Origin: Nereocystis luetkeana
Taxonomy: Eukaryota > Sar > Phaeophyceae > Laminariales > Laminariaceae
Length of the DNA stretch: 64,000 nucleotides
Reading direction: 5' to 3'
Assembly: GCA_031213475.1 (NCBI GenBank)
Contig: JARUPZ010000019.1
Span: 2,034,940 to 2,098,939, forward strand
The notes under the pieces are model-generated. The model was not told the DNA's origin. It made no database searches and was given only the letters and a program-made list of their open reading frames with translations. Each line of letters starts with the position of its first letter. Position 1 is the stretch's first letter. This document shows positions 41,622-52,739 of this stretch, one piece after another. The position numbers were made by a program, and so were the translations under genes.

Positions 41622-41855
41622 ATGGCGTCGACGGCAGGCCGTGAGATTGTGAAGAGCGAGGTCCGCGATTCGATTCTCACCTCCATGCCCATAAAAAATC
41701 ATAAAAGATACCTGGTAGGTAATATCTCAAGTTTCAAGTATGCCTGTATAAAGTCACTCACTGACTTAGAAAACACCCAGGAAATATTTATTAGAGCAAT
41801 GCGATCATTGCATGCTGAGTCCGGTATACCGAGAAAGCCGGAGGACGAAAAATGA
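41622..41855 (+). CDS. Small hypothetical ORF (77 codons) behind the shared leader
   Basis: ATG at 41622 opens MASTAGREIVKSEVRDSILT, ending SGIPRKPEDEK and TGA. It has mixed, non-repetitive composition, which is unusual for random ORFs here. The 45 bases before it (CTGGTAGCGTTTGTTGCTCA, AAGTCTACTTCCCTTACG) match the leader of the membrane-protein ORF. No family is recognised. It could be a first exon. Confidence 0.35.
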   Translation: MASTAGREIVKSEVRDSILTSMPIKNHKRYLVGNISSFKYACIKSLTDLENTQEIFIRAMRSLHAESGIPRKPEDEK

Positions 41856-42414
41856 ATACAAATAATATTCAGATTATTATCGGGGTTCCTGACATATTCA
41901 GGAGATGTGCATGTCAGGTTTATTAGAGGTGGATAATGTATGTGGGGGAAATCGTTTAGTTTTATATCCTTTCGTTGTTAAATTCTGCCATTGTTAGGTC
42001 CGTCTGTCGTCTGTACTTGAGTACTCGTGGCGCAATCCAGAGAGCTTCAACCCCGCCTTGCCCCTTGGGTATAGACAGGCTGAGTGCCACAACCAGCAGA
42101 ACACAGGGCCCAATGCCGCGCCAAGCCGTGCCCGCGTGACACAATCCCGAGGTAGTCCTGGCAGCTATATATCCATCTAGCCAGCCTAGCTGTTGACTTA
42201 AACATTCGCGAGTCACAATTAATATAATGGTGAGTGATCAATGTAGAAGATCATGCTGCACATTGTCGGATGGCAAGGGAAATACTAATATATATATATA
42301 TACTTCTGGTAGTACTCGTAGCTGATTGGTTGACCTGATCCACGCCAAAGGTCTCTGGCTCTTTCTAGAAGAAAATTGGCGTTGAATAGAGCCATCGAGG
42401 TTACGCTACACCCG

Positions 42415-43110
42415 GGGGAGATAGGTTACCATTCCCGAATCATACTTCCATGCACAAATCTATAACTCCTACCAGCCGGGGACTAAAACGGTGATCCCTC
42501 AGGTCGAAACAGCCCCGCACGGTGTGGAACAACCCTACCCCCATTCGTTGATCACTGATTAGCTGATGCTCAAGGAACTAGCGGCACCCGAGGACGACAA
42601 GGTCCCATTCCCGAGTCAGAAATCCTTCCATATACATGTGCACTTCCAAAAAAACTAGGACGAAAACGGACACCCTCCGGGTCGATACTGCTCCGCCAGA
42701 TGCGGAAACCCCAACCCACTGGAAAGGTGTGTCCGAGTCTCATGGACCGAACGCTTGGCGAGATCTCCCCCACGGTACAAAGTCGAGCGCACCCGGGGAC
42801 GACAAGGTCCTACCCCTTGAACAGAAATCCTTCCATGTAACTATTAATACAACTCGAACAAAAACCCGGGAACAAAACGGACACCCCCCGGGTGGATACC
42901 ACCCCGCAAGGTGTGGAAACCCCAACCCCACATTGCTGATTTCAGGTTTGACTTTTGGCTGGGGCTCATTGTCGATGTCCCGCCGCACCCGGGGTTTAGA
43001 AGGCCCCATATCCGGATCATAAATCCTTCCATTAATGTACAACTCCAATAACCCAGGGACAGACGGACACCGCCCGGGTCGATACTACCCGACACAGTGG
43101 TCCTTACATT
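42415..43110. repeat. Diverged tandem repeat, about 4 units of 180-205 bp
   Basis: AAATCCTTCCAT or its variant recurs at about 42441, 42620, 42825 and 43021. Each is followed by AAAACGGACACC, GGGTCGATAC and GGTGTGGAAACCCCAACCC-type blocks. The ORFs in both strands repeat the same peptides and are rejected. Confidence 0.7.
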
Positions 43111-43195
43111 TCCGTCCAGAGTCGTATATCCCAGCATACTATCAGTACTACCATACATGCTAGGTATTTACATGCTACTATTAATACTATCAGCA

Positions 43196-43960
43196 GGGGC
43201 AACGCAGGGCTAGCCCCACAAGCGGATCCGTGGTCGTACTCCTAGTAAGTATCAAAATTAGAACTCTTGGTAACGTTCGCTGCTTATTGTATATCTTTCG
43301 AACCGGATTATCGTTATCGTTTCCTGAGTCGTGGGAGAGATAGATTCCTCCCCTCGGCCAGACCCCTCTATCGCAGCTTCCTGCAATACCCTGAGTATCT
43401 CGACCACCCTATTTTCCCCGTCTCTCCCTACTATGATATCGGCCGGGTTCCTAACTAGTACCAGGTACGGCCTACCGTTGTCTCGGGTGGCCAAGCCTCC
43501 GAATGGTACGGTACCATTCGACTCCTCCTATCTAATCCCAGTAAAACCATAACGGAAGGGAAAAACATTTTCCTCCGTAACCCCAGCTACTCGTGCCCCC
43601 CACCCCCCCCCCCTCCCTCGAGAAATAATAGGGGGGGGGTGGGGCGGCAGAAAAGAAGGCACAAATTCCTGGCTTGAATCGACAAACCAGCGACTACCTC
43701 ACGTCTGCCCGTGCTCGTCACAGGACCTCGTGCTTGCTCGTGCCCGGCGTGGGGATATGCTGACCTATACGCTCGATGCCTTGCTTGAAAGGACTGCAAG
43801 CGAGGCCTTCCCTTCCAAACCAAACTTGCTTTATCCCAGTTCCCGATACAAACATGCCCTGCTTTGGCCGTTACTTCGTTTGCGGAGGCCGTTACTTCGT
43901 CTACGGACAAAACTTCCCTTTATGTTTTTTAGTCTACTTTCTTGCGCTGCAGCGCACCTT
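43196..43960 (+). repeat. Leader of the pseudogene copy, split by about 640 bp
   Basis: The left part (43196-43286) reads GGGGCAACGCAGGGCTAGCC ... CTTGGTAACGTTCGCTGCTT. The right part resumes near 43925 with TTTTTTAGTCTACTTTCTTG. The intervening 640 bases (43287-43924) have no counterpart in copy 1. No clear terminal repeats were seen, so whether this is an insertion here or a loss from copy 1 is open. Confidence 0.5.
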
Positions 43961-44952
43961 CATTATTCAAGAGGAAAAAATTGCACCCTTTGGCTACTTT
44001 ATTTACAGCAGCAGTGGATACCCAGACCTCCATCCGACACCCCTGCCCTCAGCATCCACACACGCTTCGGAGGCAACTAGGCACCAACAGCTGGTAGCGG
44101 AAGGAGAATATATGGCGGACGATGCTGCAGCGGCAGTAGTAGTTACAGCAGCAGCGGCAGAAACAATCATACATCATCATCAACAACAACAACAATAAGC
44201 AAGACGGAGGAAATAGGTTTACCATCGGCTTGGCCGGCAACGTCCTCCGCAGTGGAGTAGACACATTGAAATGGGCGGGGGATAGGATCGGCGAGCCCGT
44301 CGATCAGGGTGGGGGCGGGCAGCAGCAGGAAAACGGGGCACCGCCCCAGCAAGCGGAAGTCGAACCGGCCCCATCATCGTCATCATCAGGAGAAGAACCA
44401 GGGAGCGCATGTGCTCACACCACCAAGCTGGTCGATGGTGCACCGTAAGCAGACGATGGCTTGGCGATGGCTCCGCACTAACTCGGGGCAGGAGTAGGCC
44501 CTGTGGACGGAGCAGAGCCTGTTGCGCAGGTCGGGGGGGAGGAAGGGGGGCGTGTTCCTGCTGGAGCGGAAGGCAGCACGCACGGCCGCGCCGCCGCCGT
44601 CATCCATCCCTTGAGTCCTTTTCTCGCTGCTTCTTTTCTGGGGACTGATCCTGGCCCTCTGTTTTTTTAAGGGGTCGTCCTGGATGTCGTGGCATGCCAC
44701 TTCTTCCCTGTCTTGGCTGGGGCGTCAGTAAGTGGAACTAGGGTATGCACCGGCAAGCAACCCGCCCTCGCGCGCAAAGGGAACAGATGCGGCGGTGGTC
44801 TGTGTTTCAATAATATTGTTGTTTGTTGTGTTTTTAGTGTTTGTTATTATACTCATGGATCAAGGTCTTCTCCCGCGGTGGCGGGGCGGGTGTGTCAGAT
44901 TTGTCTGCTGCACCCGAAAATCTGAAATGGACGGGGTGTGTGTGCTCACATC
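43920..44952 (+). pseudogene. Degenerate duplicate of the 30.2-kb membrane-protein ORF
   Basis: The corresponding start (ATATGGCGGACGATGC) is at about 44112. The poly-Asn tract has become His/Gln codons and runs into TAA at about 44196. Homology continues in another frame with NVLRSGVDTLKWAGDRIGEP, is stopped at about 44446, and ends with shifted remains of the hydrophobic domain. The 3' flank is also duplicated to about 44952 (AAAATCTGAAATGGACGGGG). Confidence 0.7.
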
Positions 44953-45378
44953 ATACCCTACACACACAGAAAGGGGGGCCCCGGCTTTCAGACCTCCTCA
45001 CATAGATATTTTCCGCGACAAACAAATAGATGCTACAGAGTTGTGCTATGCTTTTAATACCACCACTGCCGCAGCTGCTGTACGTACAGAAGATATCAGA
45101 TGATCTGTTTGTCTGCCAGCTACCGCCATCGGCGTCTTGATTGCAACCGTGGTGGCCTTCACCTTTATCCCGCTCTGTAGACTTTTGACCTTTCAAACAG
45201 CAACTGACAACACCATCGTGAGGAGCAGCGGCCATGAGCAACATTATGGCGAGGAGGAGAGATGTCATGTCATCATGCCGCGCGCGAGTACCCGGTAGGA
45301 TATATTACCCCAATCCCCGCCTCCGCATGAAGTAAAACATGCCATCATCCATGTTGCAAACTCCTGATTATCGATTCG

Positions 45379-45544
45379 ATGGCTCATTCCCTGCGAGCAG
45401 AGTGCGAGCACACGTTGCTCCGCACCCCTCGTCACAAGTACAAGCACAGCGTGCAACATGCCGTTACCCAGGTACACAAGGCGGCACTCGCACCCATTTC
45501 CGCATACGGGAAGGCGGCCACGATTCCGGTATGGCGCGTTTCAG
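45379..45544 (+). CDS. Possible exon, unrecognised
   Basis: From ATG at 45379 the frame reads MAHSLRAECEHTLLRTPRHK and later SVQHAVTQVHKAALAPISAY, ending TGGCGCGTTTCAG before GTGAGG, a consensus donor. Composition is protein-like, but no downstream exon was identified and the start is not supported by anything else. Confidence 0.2.
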
Positions 45545-46142
45545 GTGAGGAGGGAGGCTTGCAGTGAACACCTTGCCTCTCTGTCGTTGCTGTTGTTTTT
45601 CGGAGCCGAAGTGCTTCTCATGTACATCAGTTTTTGGTTGATCTCTCTTTTCGCCCGGCGGCCGATCAAGTACTATTAATAATAGTAATGCACTGCTGCA
45701 CTGCTGTAGCTGAACCAAGCCTGTCCTCCCTCCCCTTCTTGCTTTCCAAACCAGAACGGAATGCAATACTCGTACGTATAATTTGTACAGCCCAGAACCC
45801 GATCTTGCTCAGCAGGTTCGAGGCAGCTCGCTGTGCAACAGCAGTACGAGCAGTTCAATTAATTGCACGATAAAATACGGCCGTACGTACGTAGAGTCGC
45901 GTGGATCCACCCGGAACACCGCTGCGACTGCTGCTGCTACTGCTACCGCTGTCGTGTCGCACCTTCTTCTGCGCGATGGGGAGATGCTGAAACCGCGCTT
46001 GGCGGTGTCACGGCGGCTGCACTATTAACGGAGAGCCAGCTGTGCAAGAAATACATCGGCTTCGTTCAATTGAACGGTCATACATACCCATACGGCAGTC
46101 GTACCTGGTACCTGGTACCAGTATGTAACATGCCTATAGCCG

Positions 46143-46219
46143 GTCGCCCCGGTGGTTCAAGTGGTTAACCTCGAATTCTACTTGTTTGAGTCCTGGGTTC
46201 GAGCCCCAGGTGGGTCGGA
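46143..46219 (+). tRNA. tRNA-like sequence (probably a pseudo-tRNA or SINE head)
   Basis: The sequence folds as a D arm (GGTT-CAAGTGGTT-AACC), an anticodon-like arm (CGAAT-TCTACTT-GTTTG, with G-U pairs) and a perfect T arm (CTGGG-TTCGAGC-CCCAG). The A and B box regions are recognisable. The seven bases after the T arm (GTGGGTC) do not pair with the 5' end (CGCCCCG or neighbours), and loop position 33 is C, so a functional tRNA is unlikely. Downstream are TTTGCAAAAATAAAAAAGG and a T-like end, as in some SINEs. Confidence 0.4.
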
Positions 46220-46799
46220 CTTTGACTTTATTTGCAAAAATAAAAAAGGATTCAATTATTGAGAGCGCCTTGCAGCGTGGGTAGGCACAATTCGATGCGA
46301 GTCGACGAGGGAAGAAAAGGCTGAAATCTTCTCGCGATAAAAATGAAGGCACGTACCGTAGCGGGAAAGGGGGTAGAAGAGCCTGCTATGTGACCCCGGA
46401 TCTGAGTTACGAGTTGGAAGGAGAGAGAGAAGAAGATGTGCGAAGATAATGAATGGGATGAGAAAAAAAAAAAAAAAAAAAAAACGAAAGTACACCTGTT
46501 CCATCGTACTGTCCCTGCGTCGTTCCTACCCGCAGTACTGCTACTGCTATAGTACTGCTGCTACTGCTGTTACTTACTGCTGTCGTGTCGCACCTTCGTT
46601 CTACGCTGAGGGAAGGTGTCGAAACAGTCTGGGCGGGGCCATGGCGGCTGCGTGCCGTCGCTCGCGTGGTGGGGTGTCACGCCTGCGGGGCTGAGGGCAT
46701 TGAGACCGCGGGAGTTGCCAACTCTGTCGAGTCCGTACCCTGGGCTCCCTCGTTTTTGCACTCCTGCACGAGGCACAACAAGTACTCTGTACAGAGTAA

Positions 46800-46885
46800 A
46801 GGTGTTACCCTTTTGGTATTTACCCGGGTACTCGCGGGTATTTCCCGACTTGCCAATACCCGTCACGGGTACGAGTACGTACCAC
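46800..46885. repeat. Short-period array S8 (TACCCGGGTA/GTACCC)
   Basis: Short GGGTA and TACCC words alternate (TTTACCCGGGTACTCGCGGG, CCGTCACGGGTACGAGTACG). It resembles the right part of S3. Confidence 0.4.
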
Positions 46886-47199
46886 TTACACAAGAGAGTG
46901 CGCCAGCGAAAAAAACACAAGCGAATACCTGGTACACGGACTTGCGTACTCGCAGGCAAGTAGGCAAGTAGGCGGGGGGGGGGGGGGAGGGGGGGGGGGG
47001 GGGAGGGGGGGGGACCCAGATAAGCAAAAGACCGAACTAATCACAGCCCATCAACAGGGAGAGAGCTACATTAGCGATGAATACGTACACGACTTCAAGA
47101 AAATCAACAACAAAAAAGCGAAAGAGTTGCCACGCAGGAAAAACAAAGGGAGTAAAGAGGGAAGAAAATAAAAAGAACAGAAGAAGAAAAACACTATTA

Positions 47200-47996
47200 T
47201 AAGACCTATGCCAATGGAAACGCGAAGTTCAAAAGTTTTTTTTCAAATATATCGCTTTAAAAAAACAGCCGAAAATTTTCTCGTATCGCCGCTGTGGGAA
47301 AAAAAGAGAAAAATGTTTGATTTTTTCTTTTTTTTCCCCCAACGGCTGCAGGCGGCGCAATTTGTGTTTTTCTGGTCACAAATTGTCAACACGGTGATCG
47401 AAACCAGCTCGTGCCACGATCGACGCTCGATCTCGACATAGACTCAGCCCACGGCCAACCCACTCGGTATCTGGCAAGCCCAACGAGTATAGATGGCGGC
47501 CTCGAAGATATCAGGTGGATCCATGGTCTAGGGGGCGAGAGCTTGCCGGCGGCGTCCTACGGTACCCTCCCAAACCTGAAAAAAAGACTATTTTTTGCCG
47601 TTCGAGACGGATGGAGAAGTTTTGTCTTCTGTTTTGTGCAAACCAGCGGCCAAACGTTTTTTTATCACACGCCTGGTCAGCTCCCGCCCCATGCCACCGG
47701 CCATGGTGTGAAGACGGTGACCCTAGGGTGGGTCGGAGCCCCTAACGAGCGCACTCCGTTCAGAATTCATGACGCAATCGTTGGTTTTGTTGATCGATGT
47801 CTGTCGAGGACTCGGAATCTCGCCGCTTCGAACCAAAGATCGGCCTGAGTTTTTCTCAAGCCGATGTTGGCCCAACATCGGCCCCAGATTTGCTTTTTTT
47901 GGGCTTTTCCAAAAGTAAGGAACTTTTTTTTTTTAGGTGGCCCATAGGAAGCGTGTTCTGATTTTTTTTGGCGGGTATCTTTGAAATTCAAACTTT
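47200..47996 (-). repeat. Family I repeat, copy 2 (inverted)
   Basis: On the minus strand it reads GTTTGAATTTCAAAGATACC, CAGGTTTGGGAGGGTACC, CTAGACCATGGATCCACCTG, TCTATGTCGAGATCGAGC and GCGCCGCCTGCAGCC in the same order as copy 1. A 145-codon ORF on the plus strand (47411-47848) is therefore unlikely to be a gene. Confidence 0.6.
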
Positions 47997-48611
47997 TTAT
48001 TGCAACTTCGCTGTACCATTGGCATAGGTCTAAGGAGTGAAAAAAAGGGGAAAGCGAAAAGCAGGCAAGGGCGGCATACAGAGGGGAAGGAGCCCCGGAC
48101 GGCCTTATGCTATCTACGCCGGTACTGGAAAGGCACACGTCATGAAGATGATGACCGTACCCAGTCTTCAGTCTTTTGGGCAGGCCACCCCCCTTTTCCC
48201 ACCGCCCTCTCCCCCCAACCCCCTGCCCCCGCCGCCGCCCCTCCCTGGGCGCATTGGTGTCAGCGGTCCTTGTCGCAGTTGCAGCCGCAGCCGTCGCGTG
48301 TCCGCTTCGCCTCATCGCTCCTCTCCGCGTCATGCCATTTCCGCACGCGAGCCTTGACCCCTTCCTCGACCAATCGGAGCCATCTGCCGCGGCCTACTAC
48401 TGTGCTGCCTCGTGCCACCCTTCGGACCTAATACCGAACGCGTTGAGGCCCCTCCTTGACGCGCCCATCCGATCGGTGTGGGAACATATGGAGGGATACC
48501 TGGTTATTTGGGCACAACGTGGGTTATGATCCACCATGCCTCCAGTAGTACCTGTTAACGGTATTAGTGTATGGTAGGGCTATATATAGAACCAATTCCT
48601 TAGATATAAAT

Positions 48612-50046
48612 CCCTGAGCGTGCTCGGTTGGTACATCCCTGCCCTCTCAGAGCTCCCACTTCGAAACCGCCTCCTTTTATTACTTGCCGGACCTTTCCGG
48701 CGGTTCTTTGTTTTCTCGGTCCTTTCTTCTTGTTTCTTCTTTCGTTTCGTGTGCGTGCGTGTACTCCGAGCACGGCATCGCGGGAGGGCCCGGCGCCGTC
48801 GCGGGTGCCAGCGGGTGCTGGCGGGTAGAGAGGGAGTTGCAAGGAGCGCAGTCGTCACTTTCGTGCCTAGGCGTCGCGTGTGCCTCAGGACACGAGGGAT
48901 GCAGGAACGGGCTCTGCCTGGCCTCCATATTTTATTTTTGATAGAGTATGTACGAGACAGACCTTTCCAGCGGTTCTTTGTTTTCTCCATTTCTCTTGGC
49001 ACTCTCGTCCTTTCTTCTTTTTATATTCTTTTGTTTCGTGTGAGTGCGTGTACTCTGAGCACGGCACCGCGGGAAAGCCCGGCGCCGTCGTGGGTGTCAG
49101 CGGGTGCTGGCGGGTAGAGGGGGGGTTGCAAGGAGCGCGGTCGTCACTTTCGTGCCTAGGCGTCGCGTGTGCCTCGAGACACGAGGGATGCATGAACGGG
49201 CTCTGTTTGGCCCCCATTTGTGATTTTGGATAGACTATGTACGAGATATAAGGGTTGTTCGAAATTGCAAGATAATATTCAAGAGGTGCTTATTTTTGCG
49301 ACGGGGCTGAAAATCATTGAGGGAAGTACCCGGTCTGAGTAGTGTAGTACTGTCGAGCTGGCGAACGACGGCCACAGTGAGCACCGGGCTTGACGCGAGG
49401 CGGGCGACGGGGCTGACTGTGGCAGAGAGTAAGGAACGCTTTACCCGGTCCGAATCGGTGGCGAGGTGGTCGCGAGAGGGGCGGGCGGCGTACGAGGCTG
49501 AGAGCGAAGCTCTGCTGAACGTTTATTTTTTATTTTTTGACCGGTGCAAGGTGTTCCAATAGACAGAAGTTATTTCAGGAGGGGACGGGGATTTGTTTTT
49601 TTTTCCATTTTTTTCGGTTTCATTTTCATTGTTCTTGCTGTGCTGCTGTGCCGTGCTGTGCTTTCTCTTTCACCAAGAGGAAAAGGCTGTGTGTCGTTCA
49701 GCATTACATACAGCAAGCATGTCTAAAGAGCAAAATGATTACCCTACCTCGGGTATGTACGTACGTACGGCATATGAGCGAGCGTGGAGGGCCACATACG
49801 TCCGGCAACCGCCCGCGAAGCGAATATGGCGTCCGAGCTGTTTTCTCCTGAAGCGTGGCGGCGGGACTATTGGCATTCTTAAGTCGCCGGTTTGCAACTA
49901 TTACTGTACGATCGATCATGAAAAAAACTACCATGGTATATTCAATCATGGACCTCTGTCCGCTTTGCATAGTAATTTGGTGTATTTTTCCTTTCTGAGC
50001 GAGCGGAGCGGGCGGCGTAGGCCGCCCGCTGAGCGAAGCGCCTTGT
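48612..50046 (+). mobile_element. Family D repeat, copy 3, with an internal duplication
   Basis: It starts TGCTCGGTTGGTACATCCCT and ends in the hairpin at 50002-50040. The segment from about 48695 to 48955 is repeated at 48960-49240; both contain GCGGGTGCTGGCGGGTAGAG and GGCGTCGCGTGTGCCT. The copy points toward copy 4, which is inverted about 1 kb away. Confidence 0.75.
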
Positions 50047-50689
50047 AAACCGTACCAATCTGACCGGAAATATAGTCACCGTTAATTGTTGACCCCAGAT
50101 CCCGAATGGGGCTAATATTTCCGGTCAGATTGGTATGGTATAAATCGTCTCCAAAGTTTCGGTATATGGAAAATGAATGTCGAGCTTTCGGTAGACTCTG
50201 GCCGACAATGTTATACACGTTTTATGTTCACATTGGGGTCCAAACGGGGTTCATGAGTCCGGCCAGCAGTGGTAAATGGTACGTATCAAAAGCGTTTTGC
50301 TCCCCCCCCCATCCCCTGACGTACCCCCCCATATCAATATTTTTCGTGCTATTTTTTCGAACGAAAAATATTCGACGTACAGTCAGTAGGTATGCACCTT
50401 GTGTCATAGATACATCTATATATATATATACATGACATAATACGATACCCTGATATGGTTATATCATGCCCCCGTATTCAGTTGGGTTTGTCAAAGCATA
50501 TATAGATGGGTGTGTCGTCGTGCCGTACAAGTGCTGCTTGCTGTAGAACTTAAGCGAGCGTGTCGGATCGTACCTTCCGGCGCAGCAGCAGCCGCAGGCA
50601 CGGCAGGAAGACTGCGTGGCACCATGCGATCATGTTGTCAAAGTAATACCAGCGCATGCATACCGAACCCTTCGAAGCTGTTGATGCTT

Positions 50690-50805
50690 TGTCTGGTTTC
50701 GCCGAGAAACCGACCGAGAAGTGTTCGGTTTCGGTTTCGTTTGGTTTAGTTATGTGTTTTTAATCCGACCGAAACCGACCGAGCCATTTTAGGTTTTCGG
50801 CTCAC
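50690..50805. repeat. Short-period array S7 (CGGTTTCGGTTT / AAACCGACCG)
   Basis: CCGACCGAGAAGTGTTCGGTTTCGGTTTCG faces ATCCGACCGAAACCGACCGA across a T-rich centre. It has the same inverted layout as S2 and S5 but a different word. Confidence 0.6.
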
Positions 50806-51057
50806 AAATGTTGCCCCAAGACATTTTAGTTTGTTCAATCTATGTACGTGCCTTGTGGCCGATAACACAACACGGCGCCTCATCTATCAAAAATGGTTGT
50901 CGGCAGCAGACCGCAGCTTGTTCAATAATTCAAATAGTACGCAACCCCTCCCTCCCTCCCTCATCCTACCCCTTATGTAGCGCCCACCCCCCACCGCTGC
51001 TGCAGCTGCCTCTCCCCCCCCCCCCCCCCCATCTACCTGGTATATATATTATATGTA

Positions 51058-52160
51058 TATACAAGGCGCTTCGCTCCGCGGGCGGCCTACGCCGCCCGCT
51101 ACGCTCGCTCAGGAAGGAAAAAAGTACATCAAATTATGCGAAGCGAACAGAGGTCCACGATTGAGCTTAGTTTTTTCAAGGATCGTAATTGCAAACCGGC
51201 GACTTGATAATGCCAAGAGTACCGCCGCCGTGCTTCAGGAAAAAACAGCTCCGACGTCAGCTTGGATCCCACATATACGCTTCGCGTCGCGGATGTCGTA
51301 CGTACGTACATACCCCAGGTAGGGTACTACTGTCTGTACTTATTTTCGTTTTTCGATATGCTCTATGTCTGTACTGTATGTACGAAGAAAGCGAAAGCAC
51401 AGCACGGCACAGCAGCAAAAACAATGAAAATGAAACCGAAAACTCGGAAAGGAAAAAAATCCCCGTCCCCTCTCGTGTAATATTTTTCTGCCTGATTGGA
51501 ACACCTTACACCCGGTCGACAAGAAGAAAAGAAAAAATCGCACGGAAGAGCTTCTCTCTCAGCCTCGTACGCCGCCCGCCCCTCTCGCGACCACCTCGCT
51601 ACCGATTCGGTCCGGGTAAAGTTTTTATCACTCTCTGCCACAATCAGCCCCGTCGCCCACCTCGCGTGAAGCCCGGTGCTCTCCGTGGCCGTCGTTCGCC
51701 AGCTCGATAACGTTGGTGTTCAAACTGCACACCTCCCTCTTTCAACTTTAGCGTGGTCGCAAGAATAAGCACCGCTTGAATATTATCTTGCCCTCCCGAA
51801 CGACCTTCATAACTCGTACATAGTCTATCAACAATCATAAATCGAAGCCAGACAAAGCCCGTTCATGCATCCCTCGTGTCTCGAGGCACACGCGACGCCT
51901 AGGCACGAAAGCGGCGACCGCGCGCCTTGCAACCCCCCCTCTACCCGCCAGCACCCGCTGACACTCGCGACGGTGCCGGGTCCTCCCGCGATGCCGTGCT
52001 CGGAGAACACGCACGCACACGAAACGAAAGAAGAACAAAGGAAGGAAGGAAAGACCGAGAAAACAAAGAACTGCTGGAAAGGTTCGGCAAGTAATGAAAG
52101 GAGGCGGTTTGGAAGTGGGAGCTCTGAGAGGCCAAGGATGCACCAAACGAGCACGCTCAG
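51058..52160 (-). mobile_element. Family D repeat, copy 4 (inverted)
   Basis: On the minus strand it starts at GAGCGTGCTCGTTTGGTGCA near 52160 and ends in the hairpin at 51062-51108. It is closest to copy 3 and lacks that copy's internal duplication. Together they form a large inverted repeat (48612-52160). Confidence 0.75.
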
Positions 52161-52189
52161 GGGTTGTGATCTAAGTATGTAGTTCTATG

Positions 52190-52695
52190 TTGGGTTGGTG
52201 TCAGTTGGCGACGACGCTGTAAAACACGCCTCTCACTGCGTGGGCTAGACAGCCAGGGTACCTTTTTTTCTCTTTCTTTTTCGGCGGTTACCACGGCTGG
52301 CGGTCAAGTTAGATAATTTTTGTGCGGTGAGAACCTTTACTCCGCACAGGGGGGATGATCGTATCACGTAGTATGCATATGGCGAGGCACGCCCGAGGCA
52401 GTTACATATTAACCCCATTGCTGTCTCTGGAAGTGTCCACACCAGAAATAAAATCAATTCATTGATGCTGTCATCCAAACGCAAGAAAAGCCGCCTCTAA
52501 AGCGGTTCTTAGTAGGATGCCGCTCACCATTCATGCGACTCGCCCAACACCTCACGGCGCTTCCCGCTTGGTGCAAGCAATGTCTGCCTGGTCGGTGAAA
52601 ACCCGACGTGCTCCGTCCCGGTATTGTAGGGATGTGAGGGTCTATGGTCATACGACTACGGCCATGCACGATAATGAATACCCCCCCCCCCTCCC
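52190..52695 (-). repeat. Family E repeat, copy 3 (inverted)
   Basis: Read on the minus strand it begins at the CATGCACGATAATGAATACC end and finishes at the CCAACCCAACATAG end near 52190. It abuts the inverted family D copy (ends at 52160). The block GTGAGAACCTTTACTCCGCA is the complement of the GGTTCTTCACCTCGCA block in copy 2. Confidence 0.7.
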
Positions 52696-52739
52696 AATTA
52701 CTCCCCCTCCCGCCCCACAATTTCCCCTATCGCCCTGTC

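Larger units (their letters stand above)
44953..48610. other. Repeat-poor to low-complexity stretch
   Basis: Apart from the possible exon at 45379, the tRNA-like sequence, S8 and family I, this holds an A run (46460-46482) and a 40-base G-rich tract (46973-47013). A plus-strand ORF at 48176-48529 ends with a plausible-looking peptide (LDAPIRSVWEHMEGYLVIWA) but has no supporting signals. Confidence 0.35.

Noticed and set aside
42636-43158. Overlapping ORFs in both strands with repeated peptides
   Set aside because: They reflect the diverged tandem repeat; no start or splice signals recur.
47411-47848. 145-codon plus-strand ORF
   Set aside because: Lies in family I; the frame is not open in the other copy at 2.2-2.8 kb.
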